Shown here: piece after piece, positions 55,107 to 63,778 of the stretch | How positions within the stretch are numbered: position 1 is the first letter of the stretch | Layout of the letters: every line of letters begins with the position of its first letter | Assembly: GCF_014171475.1 (NCBI RefSeq) | Contig: NZ_CP048817.1 | Span: 3,968,001 to 4,032,000, forward strand | Origin: Sphingomonas sp. So64.6b | Lineage (GTDB): Bacteria > Pseudomonadota > Alphaproteobacteria > Sphingomonadales > Sphingomonadaceae | Length of the DNA: 64,000 nucleotides | Direction of reading: 5' to 3' | Made by a program: the position numbers and the translations under genes | The notes under the pieces: generated by a model | The model's database searches: none | The model's input: the letters and a program-made list of their open reading frames with translations, nothing else | What the model was told of the DNA's origin: nothing

Positions 55107-55787
55107 ATGCCGCCACACGATCCCGCCACTCGCCTCGCCACCGTCAAAGAATCGATCGCCCGCGCTGCCGTTCTGGCACAGCGCAAGGCGAGTGATGTGA
55201 CGCTGATTGCCGTCTCCAAAACGCAGGACGCGGAAGCGATCATGCCGTTGCTTGCCGCCGGCCAGCGCGACTTTGGCGAGAATCGGGTACAGGAAGCCCA
55301 AGACAAATGGCCCGCGCTTCGCGAAACAGCGCCCGATGTGATCCTTCACCTGATCGGCCAGCTTCAGTCGAACAAGGCGGACGAAGCCGTCGCATTGTTC
55401 GATGCGATCCATTCGGTCGACCGGTCCTCGCTGATCACCGCGCTCGCCAAGGCAATGGACAAGGCGGACCGCCGCCCATCCTGTTTTATCCAGGTCAATA
55501 TCGGCGACGAAGACCAGAAGGGCGGCTGCGCGATCGCCGATCTGCCCGCGCTGCTCACCGAGGCGCGGATGGCGAATCTGCCGGTCGTTGGCCTGATGGC
55601 AATCCCGCCCGCCGATGTCGAAGCCGCGCCCTATTTCGCACTGCTCGCGAAGATCGCGCGCGACAATGGTCTGATCGGGGACCTGGGCGGCCTCAGCATG
55701 GGCATGTCGAGCGATTTCGAGACCGCCGTGACGATCGGCGCGACCCATGTCCGGGTCGGCACCGCATTGTTCGGTGTTCGGGCATGA
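55107..55787 (+). CDS. YggS/PLPBP family PLP-binding protein
   Basis: 226 residues, alanine-racemase-like fold type III. The PLP lysine lies in TLIAVSKTQDAEAI near residue 38. FGENRVQEAQDKW near 57, HLIGQLQSNKADEA near 82 and LSMGMSSDFETAVTIGATHVR near the C-terminus are diagnostic. Such proteins maintain vitamin B6 homeostasis. The ATG at 55107 begins MPPHDPATRLATVK. It overlaps the HAD gene by 4 bp. Confidence 0.93.
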   Translation: MPPHDPATRLATVKESIARAAVLAQRKASDVTLIAVSKTQDAEAIMPLLAAGQRDFGENRVQEAQDKWPALRETAPDVILHLIGQLQSNKADEAVALFDAIHSVDRSSLITALAKAMDKADRRPSCFIQVNIGDEDQKGGCAIADLPALLTEARMANLPVVGLMAIPPADVEAAPYFALLAKIARDNGLIGDLGGLSMGMSSDFETAVTIGATHVRVGTALFGVRA

Positions 55788-56446
55788 AAGTCGATGGGAT
55801 CATCTTCGACTTCGATGGTGTGCTGATCGAAAGCGAGCTGGTCGGCAACCGCCAGATCGCCACCTATCTCACCGGAATCGGCCATCCGACCACGACCGAG
55901 GAGTCGATGGCCAATTTCATGGGGCTGGCCGGCGGTGACTTCATCGCTGCGGTCGAGCGCTGGATCGGCCGCGTCGTACCTGACGATTTCCACACCGCGC
56001 GCAAGGCTGAGGATGAGCGGGTGATGGCCGAAGGCATCGATGCGGTGGCTGGTGCGATCGCCTTTGTCCGCGATCTGCCCGGCGATCTGCCGATCGCCAT
56101 TGCCTCGTCGAGCTCGAGCCGCTGGATCGAGCGCCATCTCGACCATATCGGTTTGCGCGCCCGCTTCGGATCGATGATCTTCAGCGGCCGCGAGCATGTC
56201 GCGCGTGGCAAACCCGCGCCCGATCTCTATCTCTACGTGGCGGCGGCGCTCGGCATCGACATTGCGCGCGCAGCGATCATCGAGGATTCACCGGTCGGCG
56301 CGACCGGCGCGGTCGCTTCAGGCGCGCAGGTGATCGGATTCGTCGGCGGCAGCCACTGCGCGCCCGACCATGGCGACCGGCTGCGCGCAATTGGCGTGCA
56401 TGACATCGCAACGACCTTTGACGAGATCGCCGCGCTGCTCAGCTAA
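55784..56446 (+). CDS. HAD-superfamily hydrolase (phosphoglycolate-phosphatase-like)
   Basis: 220 residues. HAD motif I FDFDGVLIESE (residues 8-18) with the nucleophile and acid/base aspartates, motif II IASSSSSRW, motif III GKPAPDLYLYVAAAL and motif IV AAIIEDSPVGATGA. A helical cap follows motif I, as in subfamily IA phosphatases and beta-phosphoglucomutases. Substrate unknown. The ATG overlaps yggS (ATGA). Confidence 0.88.
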   Translation: MKVDGIIFDFDGVLIESELVGNRQIATYLTGIGHPTTTEESMANFMGLAGGDFIAAVERWIGRVVPDDFHTARKAEDERVMAEGIDAVAGAIAFVRDLPGDLPIAIASSSSSRWIERHLDHIGLRARFGSMIFSGREHVARGKPAPDLYLYVAAALGIDIARAAIIEDSPVGATGAVASGAQVIGFVGGSHCAPDHGDRLRAIGVHDIATTFDEIAALLS

Positions 56447-56468
56447 GCTGGCGGGAAACCAATCGCGC

Positions 56469-57554
56469 CTAGAATTCATGCCCGGTGCGGTCGCGCTTGG
56501 TCGCGAGATAGCGTTCGTTGTGCGGGTTGGTCGGCAGGAAATGGGGGACACGCTCGACCACGTTGATACCAGCGGTTTCGAGCTGTGCGACCTTTTGCGG
56601 GTTGTTGGTCAACAACCGTACCGAGCGCTGGCCAAGCAGTGCTAGCATCCGCGCCGCGACCGAGAAATCGCGCGCATCGACCGCAAAGCCAAGCCGTGTG
56701 TTGGCATCGACCGTATCGAAACCCTGGTCCTGCAGCGCATAGGCGCGCAGCTTGTTGATCAGGCCGATCCCGCGGCCCTCCTGGCGCAAGTAAAGCAGGA
56801 TGCCCCAGCCACTCGCGGCGATCGCGGCGATCGCGGCGTCCAGCTGTGGCCCGCAATCGCATTTCAGGCTGCCGAGCACATCGCCGGTCAGGCATTCGCT
56901 GTGCAGCCTTACCAGCGGCGGCTGGCCATTGGGTGCGCCGATCAGCAGGGCGATATGCTCGCCCGGCGCCTCCGGCGTGCGAAACGCGACGATCTCGGCA
57001 TCCTCCGCGCCCGATACCGGCAGCCGCGCGCGCGTCGCGATGGTCAGGCGCGCCGAATCCTCATGCGCGTCGATATCTGCGACGGCGATCACCTGGTCGG
57101 CGGTGCCGCCGGGGACGACGAAGAACGCTGGCAGCATCCCGCTGATCCGGGCGAGACGCAGCGCCGCCGTTGCCGCCGTGCGCGCTTCAAGTGGAATGGC
57201 GCGGAACGGACCCTTCATCGGCGTCTGCAGGTCGAATTGCGGATCGGCCAGCGCCGTCGCGGTGGCGAAATCGAGCCAGGGTGTGCGTTCGACCAGCACC
57301 GGCGCGTCGGGCACGGCCGCCTCGAGCTGGTTGGCCAGCTTGAGCGTCGCCGCGCGCCCTGCCGACAGCAGGACCGGTGCGACCTCGTCCGGGTCGAATG
57401 CCGCGAGTCGCACCGGATCGGCGGTCTCGATCGGCAGCAGCGCCAATGTGCCGTCGGTGCCGGCGATGGCGATCGGCCAGCCGCGCCGCAGCGAATCGAT
57501 CGCGCGCGCCGCTGCCCGCCCATCTCCCGCCGCGCCGCTCCCCTTATCGTTCAC
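56469..57554 (-). CDS. ribA: GTP cyclohydrolase II RibA with N-terminal extension
   Basis: 361 residues. The C-terminal 190 are GTP cyclohydrolase II, first step of riboflavin synthesis. Zinc cysteines lie in SECLTGDVLGSLKCDCG near residues 222-238, and EGRGIGLINKLRAYALQDQG near 255-274. The N-terminal 170 residues resemble a degenerate RibB/DHBP-synthase-like domain seen in other alphaproteobacteria, without its catalytic acidic motif, so only the C-terminal activity is predicted. The GTG overlaps the xth stop (GTGA). Confidence 0.9.
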   Translation of the reverse strand: MNDKGSGAAGDGRAAARAIDSLRRGWPIAIAGTDGTLALLPIETADPVRLAAFDPDEVAPVLLSAGRAATLKLANQLEAAVPDAPVLVERTPWLDFATATALADPQFDLQTPMKGPFRAIPLEARTAATAALRLARISGMLPAFFVVPGGTADQVIAVADIDAHEDSARLTIATRARLPVSGAEDAEIVAFRTPEAPGEHIALLIGAPNGQPPLVRLHSECLTGDVLGSLKCDCGPQLDAAIAAIAASGWGILLYLRQEGRGIGLINKLRAYALQDQGFDTVDANTRLGFAVDARDFSVAARMLALLGQRSVRLLTNNPQKVAQLETAGINVVERVPHFLPTNPHNERYLATKRDRTGHEF

Positions 57555-58345
57555 AGCGCGAATTCGGTCATGATCGGAACATGGTCCGAGGGTTTGAGCC
57601 AGTTGCGGCAATCCTCGAACACGGTGTGCCCGATCGCCGTCCCGGCGACATCGGCGGTCGCCCACATATGGTCGAGCCGCCGCCCGCGATCCGACAATTG
57701 CCAGTCCTTGGCGCGATAGCTCCACCAGGTGAACAGGCGCGCCGGATCGGGGTGGAAATGCCGCCCGAGATCGACCCAGTCGTTCGAGGCTTTTAATCCG
57801 TCGAGCGCAGCGACCTCGATCGGCGTGTGGCTGACCACGTCGAGCAATTGCTTGTGGCTCCACACATCGCATTCGAGCGGTGCGATATTGAAATCGCCGA
57901 CCAGCAACGTCGGCACGTTCAGCCCTTCCGACCAGCGCGTCATGCGCTCGACAAAATCGAGCTTCTGACCGAATTTGGGATTCACCTCGCGATTGGGAAT
58001 ATCGCCGCCGGCGGGCACATAGACATTTTCGACGCGCAAGCCGTTCGGCAGCCTGACGCCGATATGCCGCGCCTCCAGATTGGCCTGCCAGTCGAAGCGG
58101 TCGTCCTCGATCAGCGGTACACGGCTGATGATCGCGACACCGTGATGCATCTTCTGCCCGTGCAGAAAGATATGGTCGTAACCCAGCGCGCGGAACGGCG
58201 CGGCAGGAAAGTCCCCGTCGATCACCTTGGTTTCCTGCAGGCACAATATGTCAGGCGCGACCTCGCGCAGGAATTGTTCGACGATCTCGATACGAAACCG
58301 CACCGAATTGATGTTCCATGAAACGATTTTGAGCGTGTCCGACAT
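57551..58345 (-). CDS. xth: Exodeoxyribonuclease III (AP endonuclease)
   Basis: 264 residues of the ExoIII/Xth family. The start LKIVSWNINSVRFRIE, E38 in CLQETK, DFNIAP near residue 153, RLDHMWAT near 227 and SDHVPIMTEF at the C-terminus give the complete Mg2+ active site. It cleaves abasic sites in base-excision repair. The ATG is at 58345; it overlaps ribA by 4 bp. Confidence 0.94.
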   Translation of the reverse strand: MSDTLKIVSWNINSVRFRIEIVEQFLREVAPDILCLQETKVIDGDFPAAPFRALGYDHIFLHGQKMHHGVAIISRVPLIEDDRFDWQANLEARHIGVRLPNGLRVENVYVPAGGDIPNREVNPKFGQKLDFVERMTRWSEGLNVPTLLVGDFNIAPLECDVWSHKQLLDVVSHTPIEVAALDGLKASNDWVDLGRHFHPDPARLFTWWSYRAKDWQLSDRGRRLDHMWATADVAGTAIGHTVFEDCRNWLKPSDHVPIMTEFAL

Positions 58346-58423
58346 CCCGGCGATGTAGCCATGCCGTCACGCGAGCGCCAGTGCGCTGCGCCACAGGGCG
58401 ATCCGGGACTGAGACAGGTTCGC

Positions 58424-58596
58424 CCCAAAAAAGGAAAGGCCCCCGCTCCGGGGGCATGGAGCGAGGGCCGACCTAGCGTTCGTCACGCAGGCAGGATGGG
58501 GACCTTATTCGAGCAACAGGGGGAAAATCCCGAACTGCCCCTCATCCGCGAGGGTCGTATTAGTGTCTCAAACCTGTCGCCAATATGAATGAAACC
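58424..58596 (-). ncRNA. Long lolA 3' UTR, possible small RNA
   Basis: About 170 nt separate the lolA stop from its terminator on the minus strand. They contain a hairpin CCCTC/GAGGG (near 58541-58556) and another from GGGATTTTCCCCC. A -10-like TAATAC lies near 58560. A 3'-end-derived small RNA is possible; there is no direct proof. Confidence 0.25.
58431..58455 (-). terminator. Intrinsic terminator after lolA
   Basis: GCCCCCG (58439-58445) pairs with CGGGGGC (58449-58455) over a CTC loop. On the minus strand the stem is followed by CTTTCCTTTTTT, a clear T-rich tail, so it ends minus-strand transcripts from lolA. Confidence 0.85.
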
Positions 58597-59211
58597 CTAT
58601 CGCGGCCCGGAATTTCTCCGTGGATCGTTCCAGCGGAACGCTCCGTCGCTGATTGCCGCATTGAAGCGCTGATTGGTCAACCGGATGGTCGTTCGGTTGT
58701 TCTGGCTATCGAGCGCGACCCAGCCCTGCAGCATCAATCCGCCCGGCGCGGATGCGTTGCGCACGAAGACCAAAGTGATGCGGCCATATTCGGGATGCTT
58801 GGGATCGTTCGCCTCGACCGAAATGATCCGCGGATCGGCGCCGGGGATCACCTTGGCGAAACGCGTCATGTCGCGATCGGGGTTAAGCAGGACCGACAGC
58901 GGCGAATTGCCGATCGGCCAGCGTTGCACCTGACGCACCGAATAATCGATAAAGGTCAGTGCCTTGCCGTCGCCGACGATCAGGATCGGGACGCCTTTTT
59001 CATATTGGAAGCGGATCTTGCCCGGTTTCTTGAGCGTCACCACCCCGGTCAGCACTTTGCCGACCCGGTCGGTCTGGGTGAAGTTGGCGGTCATGCTCTG
59101 CACCGATTGCAGATGCTGCTGGACCTGGCCGAGTTGGCCTGGGGCGGAAGCCGGCGCGGCGGCAATAAGGACGGGCACCGCGGCAAGCGCGGATAATAAA
59201 CGGAAATTCAC
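58597..59211 (-). CDS. lolA: Outer-membrane lipoprotein carrier LolA
   Basis: 204 residues from a GTG at 59211 with GGGAGAG four bases upstream. A signal peptide (FRLLSALAAVPVLIAAAPASA) precedes the LolA half-barrel. QSMTANFTQTDRVG near residue 40, KKPGKIRFQYEKG near 65 and VGDGKALTFIDY near 85 are family marks. It shuttles lipoproteins across the periplasm from LolCDE to the outer membrane. It follows ftsK by 67 bp on the same strand. Confidence 0.9.
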   Translation of the reverse strand: MNFRLLSALAAVPVLIAAAPASAPGQLGQVQQHLQSVQSMTANFTQTDRVGKVLTGVVTLKKPGKIRFQYEKGVPILIVGDGKALTFIDYSVRQVQRWPIGNSPLSVLLNPDRDMTRFAKVIPGADPRIISVEANDPKHPEYGRITLVFVRNASAPGGLMLQGWVALDSQNNRTTIRLTNQRFNAAISDGAFRWNDPRRNSGPR

Positions 59212-59278
59212 GAAACTCTCCCGATACAGGCCGCATGCAGTGGCGGCCCCGGCTTGAACCCGCTCTGAACCGTTTGAT

Positions 59279-61579
59279 CTATAACGGGTTCCCGTCGCGG
59301 TCGCGCAACACGTCGCGGCGGCCGACATGGTCGGGTCGCGACACGATGCCGTCCTTCTCCATTCGTTCGATCAGCCGCGCGGCCGAATTGTAACCGATGC
59401 GCAGCTGACGCTGCAGCCAGGAGGTCGACGCCTTCTGGCTCTCGACGACGAGCTGGATGGCGGAGCGATATTGCTGATCCTCGGCCGAATCCTCGCCGGT
59501 CGGTGCGCCGTCCAGCGCGAAGCCATCCTCCGGTTCCTCGGTGACCGACTGGATATAATCGGGCCGGCCCTGGGCGCGCCAGTGATCGGCGACCGCGCGA
59601 ACCTCGTCGTCGGACACGAACGGCCCGTGGACGCGGACCACGCCCTTGCCGCCAGGCATATAAAGCATATCGCCCTTACCGAGCAGTTGTTCGGCGCCCT
59701 GTTCGCCCAGGATGGTACGCGAATCGATCTTCGACGTGACGTGGAAGCTGATCCGCGTCGGCAGGTTCGCCTTGATCACGCCGGTGATGACGTCGACCGA
59801 CGGACGCTGCGTCGCCATGATCAGATGGATGCCGGCCGCGCGGGCCTTTTGCGCGAGCCGTTGAATGAGGAATTCGACTTCCTTGCCCGCGGTCATCATC
59901 AGGTCGGCAAGCTCGTCGACGATCACCACGATCTGCGGTAGCGGCTGGAAGTCGAGCGTCTCCTCCTCATAGACCGGCTGGCGCGTGTCGGGGTCGTAAC
60001 CGGTCTGCACGCGGCGGCCGAGCGGCTGGCCCTTGGCACGGGCGGCGCGGACCTTCTCGTTGAAGCTGGCGAGGCTGCGCACGCCGACCGACGACATTTG
60101 CCGGTAGCGATCTTCCATCTGCTCGACCGCCCATTTCAGCGCGCGCACCGCCTTGGCCGGGTCGGTGACGACGGGGGAGAGCAGATGCGGAATATCCTCG
60201 TACATGCTCAATTCGAGCATCTTGGGATCGATCATGATCATCCGGCACTGGTCGGGCCGCAAGCGATAGAGCAGCGACAGGATCATGCAGTTGAGACCGA
60301 CCGACTTGCCCGAGCCGGTGGTGCCGGCGACGAGCAGATGCGGCATCGGCGCGAGATCGGCGATCACCGGATCGCCGGCGATGTTCTTGCCCAGCACCAG
60401 CGGCAGCGAAGCGGACTGGTCCTCGAAGCTCTGCGAGCCGATTAATTCGTGCAGTCCGACGGTCTCACGCCGCGCGTTGGGCAATTCGATACCGATCACG
60501 GTGCGGCCGGGAATGGTCGCGACGCGCGCGGAAATCGCCGACATGTTGCGCGCGATATCGTCGGCGAGCTGGATCACCCGGCTCGCCTTGATTCCCGATG
60601 CCGGTTCCAGCTCGTACATCGTCACCACCGGGCCGGGGCGGATATTGATGATCGATCCCTTGACGTGGAAATCGTCGAGCACCGATTCGAGCAACCGGGC
60701 ATTGCGCTCCAGCGCGGCCTTGTCGACCGGCCCGCCCGGCGCCGGTGGCGCGGGCTTGAGCAAGTCGAGTGGCGGCAATTGCGAATTGTCGCCCAGGTCG
60801 AACGAAGCCTGTTTGGTCTTCGGTTTGGCGATCGAGGGCGCGAGCGATCGTTCGGCGATCACCGGGCCGGGCCGCGAATCGGGTTTGGCGACCGGGCGCG
60901 GCTCCGGCTTGCGTGCCGCGGCGCGCGGCGATTCGGGCGCCAGCACCTGCTGATCGGGAATGCTCAGATCGGCGTGGAACGGGAGAAGCTGTTGCCATTC
61001 GCGCTCCAGGCCGATGAGCATCGACCGCACATAGACGACGATACCGATGATGCCGGTCAGCAGCCCGACGCCGCGTCCGGTCCACATGATCGCAGTCGGA
61101 TCACCGATGAAATCCACGCCCCAGCGCAGCAGGTCGGCCAGGATGAGCCCGAATATCCCCCCGACACCGGCGGGCAATTTCGGGATCGCGCTGGACCATA
61201 TGAAGGACAATGCCGTGCCGATCAGCACCACGCCGATCACCGCGCCGACCAGCATCCTGACCCAGCGAATGGTGGGATGGCCGCGCCATAGACGTGACGC
61301 CATGATCGGGGCGATCGGCAGCAACATGATCGTCGGGAATGGACCGAACAGGGTGAACGCCAGATCGGCGAACCACGAGCCGGGCAGGCCGAGCCAATTT
61401 TCCGCCGGGGTGCCCGACGCAGTGCTCAGCGAGGGATCGCCAGAATGATAGCTGGCCAGCGCGATCACCATCAGGATGGTCAGCGTGAACAAGGCGATTG
61501 CGCTGAGCAAGGCGCTGCTGCGCACGGCTCCCGCCTTCATCGTCTCGCGCCAAAGCGGTGGCTGCGCCCGGCTCGCCAT
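59279..61579 (-). CDS. ftsK: DNA translocase FtsK
   Basis: 766 residues. Four membrane helices in the first 190, a proline/alanine-rich linker (about 230-300), and the hexameric motor with Walker A GTTGSGKSVGLNC near 418-430 and Walker B IVVIVDELADLMM near 545. The C-terminal winged-helix gamma domain (from about 700) has the GYNSAARLIERMEKDGIVS helix that reads KOPS. It links septation with chromosome dimer resolution. The ATG at 61579 has GAGGA upstream; the frame extends to 61750. Confidence 0.96.
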   Translation of the reverse strand: MASRAQPPLWRETMKAGAVRSSALLSAIALFTLTILMVIALASYHSGDPSLSTASGTPAENWLGLPGSWFADLAFTLFGPFPTIMLLPIAPIMASRLWRGHPTIRWVRMLVGAVIGVVLIGTALSFIWSSAIPKLPAGVGGIFGLILADLLRWGVDFIGDPTAIMWTGRGVGLLTGIIGIVVYVRSMLIGLEREWQQLLPFHADLSIPDQQVLAPESPRAAARKPEPRPVAKPDSRPGPVIAERSLAPSIAKPKTKQASFDLGDNSQLPPLDLLKPAPPAPGGPVDKAALERNARLLESVLDDFHVKGSIINIRPGPVVTMYELEPASGIKASRVIQLADDIARNMSAISARVATIPGRTVIGIELPNARRETVGLHELIGSQSFEDQSASLPLVLGKNIAGDPVIADLAPMPHLLVAGTTGSGKSVGLNCMILSLLYRLRPDQCRMIMIDPKMLELSMYEDIPHLLSPVVTDPAKAVRALKWAVEQMEDRYRQMSSVGVRSLASFNEKVRAARAKGQPLGRRVQTGYDPDTRQPVYEEETLDFQPLPQIVVIVDELADLMMTAGKEVEFLIQRLAQKARAAGIHLIMATQRPSVDVITGVIKANLPTRISFHVTSKIDSRTILGEQGAEQLLGKGDMLYMPGGKGVVRVHGPFVSDDEVRAVADHWRAQGRPDYIQSVTEEPEDGFALDGAPTGEDSAEDQQYRSAIQLVVESQKASTSWLQRQLRIGYNSAARLIERMEKDGIVSRPDHVGRRDVLRDRDGNPL

Positions 61580-61733
61580 GTTTCGTCCTCGTCTGTCCGC
61601 TGTCTGTTCCGTTATGATCGCGCTTGTCGACTCCCCCGTCAAGCATTTGGCGTCAAGCCAAGGGTGTCGGGTCAGGCATCGGGTGAACGACATTTGGATA
61701 TGGGCCTGTGAGCCGTCGCACTCTGATCGGGTG

Positions 61734-61796
61734 CGGTGTTCAATGTTCAACCGTTCAATCTGCTATACATTTTGAGCGGTTGAACATTGAACACTG
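61734..61796. repeat. 25-bp-stem hairpin element A
   Basis: TGTTCAATGTTCAACCGTTCAA (61737-61758, given in two parts: TGTTCAATGTTC, AACCGTTCAA) pairs with its complement at 61772-61793, with one wobble. Three more pairs extend the stem outward. The loop is 13 nt. The left arm is repeated exactly at 62419-62440. Confidence 0.75.
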
Positions 61797-62029
61797 AACG
61801 CCGTCATCGACCCACCACGCCTTTCGATAGCGCGATGGACCCAGCGGATATGTTGCGTTCGGCCGCGACGCCGCATCAGGCTGGGTCGACAGTCACATCT
61901 CGCGCGTGTCGATAAGCCAAGATGCTTCGCGTAGAGATGCGGGGATGACCGGTCAGCGGCACTGGATGGCAGATCGCATTAGGGTCAATCGACATTCAGC
62001 CGTTGGCGCGTGCTTTCCTCACCCTATAC

Positions 62030-62131
62030 GTCACCCCGGCCTTGTGCCGGGGTCCACCCGGCGGCTTCGACAGCAAGCGCCTCGACGTGCGGAGCGTGCG
62101 GCACGGTGAACCCCGGAACCAGTCCGGGGTG
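62030..62131. repeat. Inverted pair of REP-like CCCCGG palindromes
   Basis: GTCACCCCGGCCTTGTGCCGGGG-type unit: CCCCGGC (62034-62040) pairs with GCCGGGG (62046-62052). A second unit, CCCCGGA (62111-62117) with TCCGGGG (62123-62129), lies in reverse orientation, ending GGTGAC. The first unit is a common intergenic repeat of alphaproteobacteria. Confidence 0.7.
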
Positions 62132-62418
62132 ACGGCTTGGGGACTGGCAACGCGCCCAGAAAGCCGACGGGAGACCCGTGAATGTCGATCGGCCCTAGTC
62201 CTGACCTGGCCTTGCCACTTCCCCGGCGAAGACAATCGGAAAAGAGTCTTGATCAAGAGGCCTTTGGCCTTGCGCCTTGATATGAAGAAGACAGCCGCCC
62301 GCATTACCCCGATCCGCTGAATCCGAGTCTGGCTGACGCAATGGCCGACGCTGTCCGAACGCTGACAGGAGTCGCGGATCACTTGAATCAGCGTCACCCC
62401 TGGCGGCTCGACGAGGGG

Positions 62419-62469
62419 TGTTCAATGTTCAACCGTTCAAACCGTATAGGGTTTTGAACGGTTGAACAC
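62419..62469. repeat. Hairpin element B, related to element A
   Basis: The left arm TGTTCAATGTTC, AACCGTTCAA (62419-62440) is the same 22 nt as in element A. GTTCAACCGTTCAAA (62427-62441) pairs perfectly with TTTGAACGGTTGAAC (62453-62467). The right arm has lost the six bases that would pair with the outer part. It lies 79 bp before the UbiH-type gene. Confidence 0.75.
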
Positions 62470-62548
62470 CGGGCGTGATGGCGCTCGTTCACGCGATCGC
62501 CCGGAGACGCGCATTGGCAGCGCAGGGAGAGGGCGTTACACAGCGCGG

Positions 62549-63778
62549 ATGGAAAAAGCCGATGTGATCATCTTAGGCGGCGGGCTGGTGGGCAGCGCGC
62601 TTGCCGTGGCGCTCGACACGCATGGACTGACGTCAATCGTCGTCGATATTGCCGATCCCGATGTGATCCTTGCGGCGGGGTTCGACGGGCGCGCTTCCGC
62701 GATTGCCAGTGCGCCGTACCGGATGCTCAGCGCGATCGGCGTGGTCGACCGGCTGGTCGGGCAGGGTTGCCCGATCCAGGGCATCCGGGTCAGCGATGGG
62801 CTCGAACCCGGCGCGCTCGATTTCGAGCCCGGTGATGACGCCAATGCAGATAACAGGGCGCTCGGCCATATGTTCGAGAACCGCCTGTTGCGCGGCGCAT
62901 TATATGCGGCCGCCCAGGCCGCGCCGGGCGTCGATCTGCGTATGAAGACCCGTGCGGTGGCTGTCGATCGTGGGCCTCATGGCGTCACTGTTCAGCTCGA
63001 TTCGGGCGCGACGATCACCGCACCGTTGCTGATCGCCGCCGAAGGGCGCAATTCGCCGACGCGCGATGCCGCCGGGATCAGGGTCGCGCGCTGGACTTAT
63101 GACCACGCCGCGATCGTCACGTCGCTGCATCACGAACGGTCGCATGAGAATGTCGCATTCGAAATCTTCTATCCGCAAGGGCCGTTCGCGATCCTGCCGC
63201 TCAACGACGATGCCAAGGGCCATCGCTCGGCGATCGTCTGGTCGGTCAAGCGTCACGAAGCGCCCGGCATGATGAAATTGTCCGACCGCGGTTTCCTTGC
63301 CGAGGCGGAAAAGAAGATGGGCGGCTTTCTCGGCAGACTCGGGCCGCTCGGCGGGCGCTCGAGCTACCCGCTCGGTTTCCACCACGCCGCGCAGATCGTC
63401 TCGGACCGGCTCGCGCTGGTCGGCGACGCCGCGCACGGCATCCATCCGATCGCTGGCCAGGGCGTCAATGTCGGCTTTCGCGACGTGGCGACTTTGGTCG
63501 AGGTGCTGGTCGAGGGCAAAAGGATCGGTCTCGATCTCGGCGATCCGGCGCTGCTCGCGCGTTACCAGCGCTGGCGCAGCCTCGACACGCTGATGGTGTC
63601 GATCGCCACCGACGGCCTCACTCGCCTGTTCGGCATCCCCGGCAAGACCGCCAACGCGGTGCGCCGCTTCGGCCTGTCGGCGGTGCAGAAAATGCCGCCG
63701 CTCAAGGATCGCTTCATGGCCGAAGCACGCGGCGAAAGCGGCGAAGTGCCGAAATTGCTGCAGGGATTGATGGTCTAG
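62549..63778 (+). CDS. UbiH/UbiF family FAD-dependent hydroxylase
   Basis: 409 residues. FAD-binding start ADVIILGGGLVGSALAVAL (residues 4-22), and the second FAD motif GDAAHGIHPIAGQGVNVGFRD near 290-310. The family hydroxylates the ubiquinone ring; UbiH, UbiF, UbiI and the broad-specificity UbiL cannot be separated by eye, so I give no symbol. The ATG at 62549 begins MEKADVIILGGG; the frame extends to 62462 across hairpin B and is rejected. The stop shares four bases with the next gene. Confidence 0.9.
   Translation: MEKADVIILGGGLVGSALAVALDTHGLTSIVVDIADPDVILAAGFDGRASAIASAPYRMLSAIGVVDRLVGQGCPIQGIRVSDGLEPGALDFEPGDDANADNRALGHMFENRLLRGALYAAAQAAPGVDLRMKTRAVAVDRGPHGVTVQLDSGATITAPLLIAAEGRNSPTRDAAGIRVARWTYDHAAIVTSLHHERSHENVAFEIFYPQGPFAILPLNDDAKGHRSAIVWSVKRHEAPGMMKLSDRGFLAEAEKKMGGFLGRLGPLGGRSSYPLGFHHAAQIVSDRLALVGDAAHGIHPIAGQGVNVGFRDVATLVEVLVEGKRIGLDLGDPALLARYQRWRSLDTLMVSIATDGLTRLFGIPGKTANAVRRFGLSAVQKMPPLKDRFMAEARGESGEVPKLLQGLMV

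Larger units (their letters stand above)
61580..62548. other. 969-bp non-coding gap rich in hairpins
   Basis: No convincing gene. It is bounded by two related large hairpins (61734-61796 and 62419-62469) and contains a pair of CCCCGG palindromes in inverted orientation (62030-62131), listed separately. The apparent reading frame at 62003-62320 is translated repeat. Nothing else is recognised. Confidence 0.7.

Noticed and set aside
58310..58326. GTTCCATGAAACG at the xth start as another parS site
   Set aside because: The central CACGTG is missing, so it does not fit ParB recognition.
61739..61755. Repeated GTTC motifs in hairpin A as a LexA box
   Set aside because: Spacings between GTTC copies are 3, 4 and 11, not 7. 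They belong to the hairpin arms.
62003..62320. Apparent 105-residue protein on the plus strand
   Set aside because: Its translation (ALCRGPPGG, PRNQSGVT) is the known product of reading REP-like repeats as protein. No start signal or family match.
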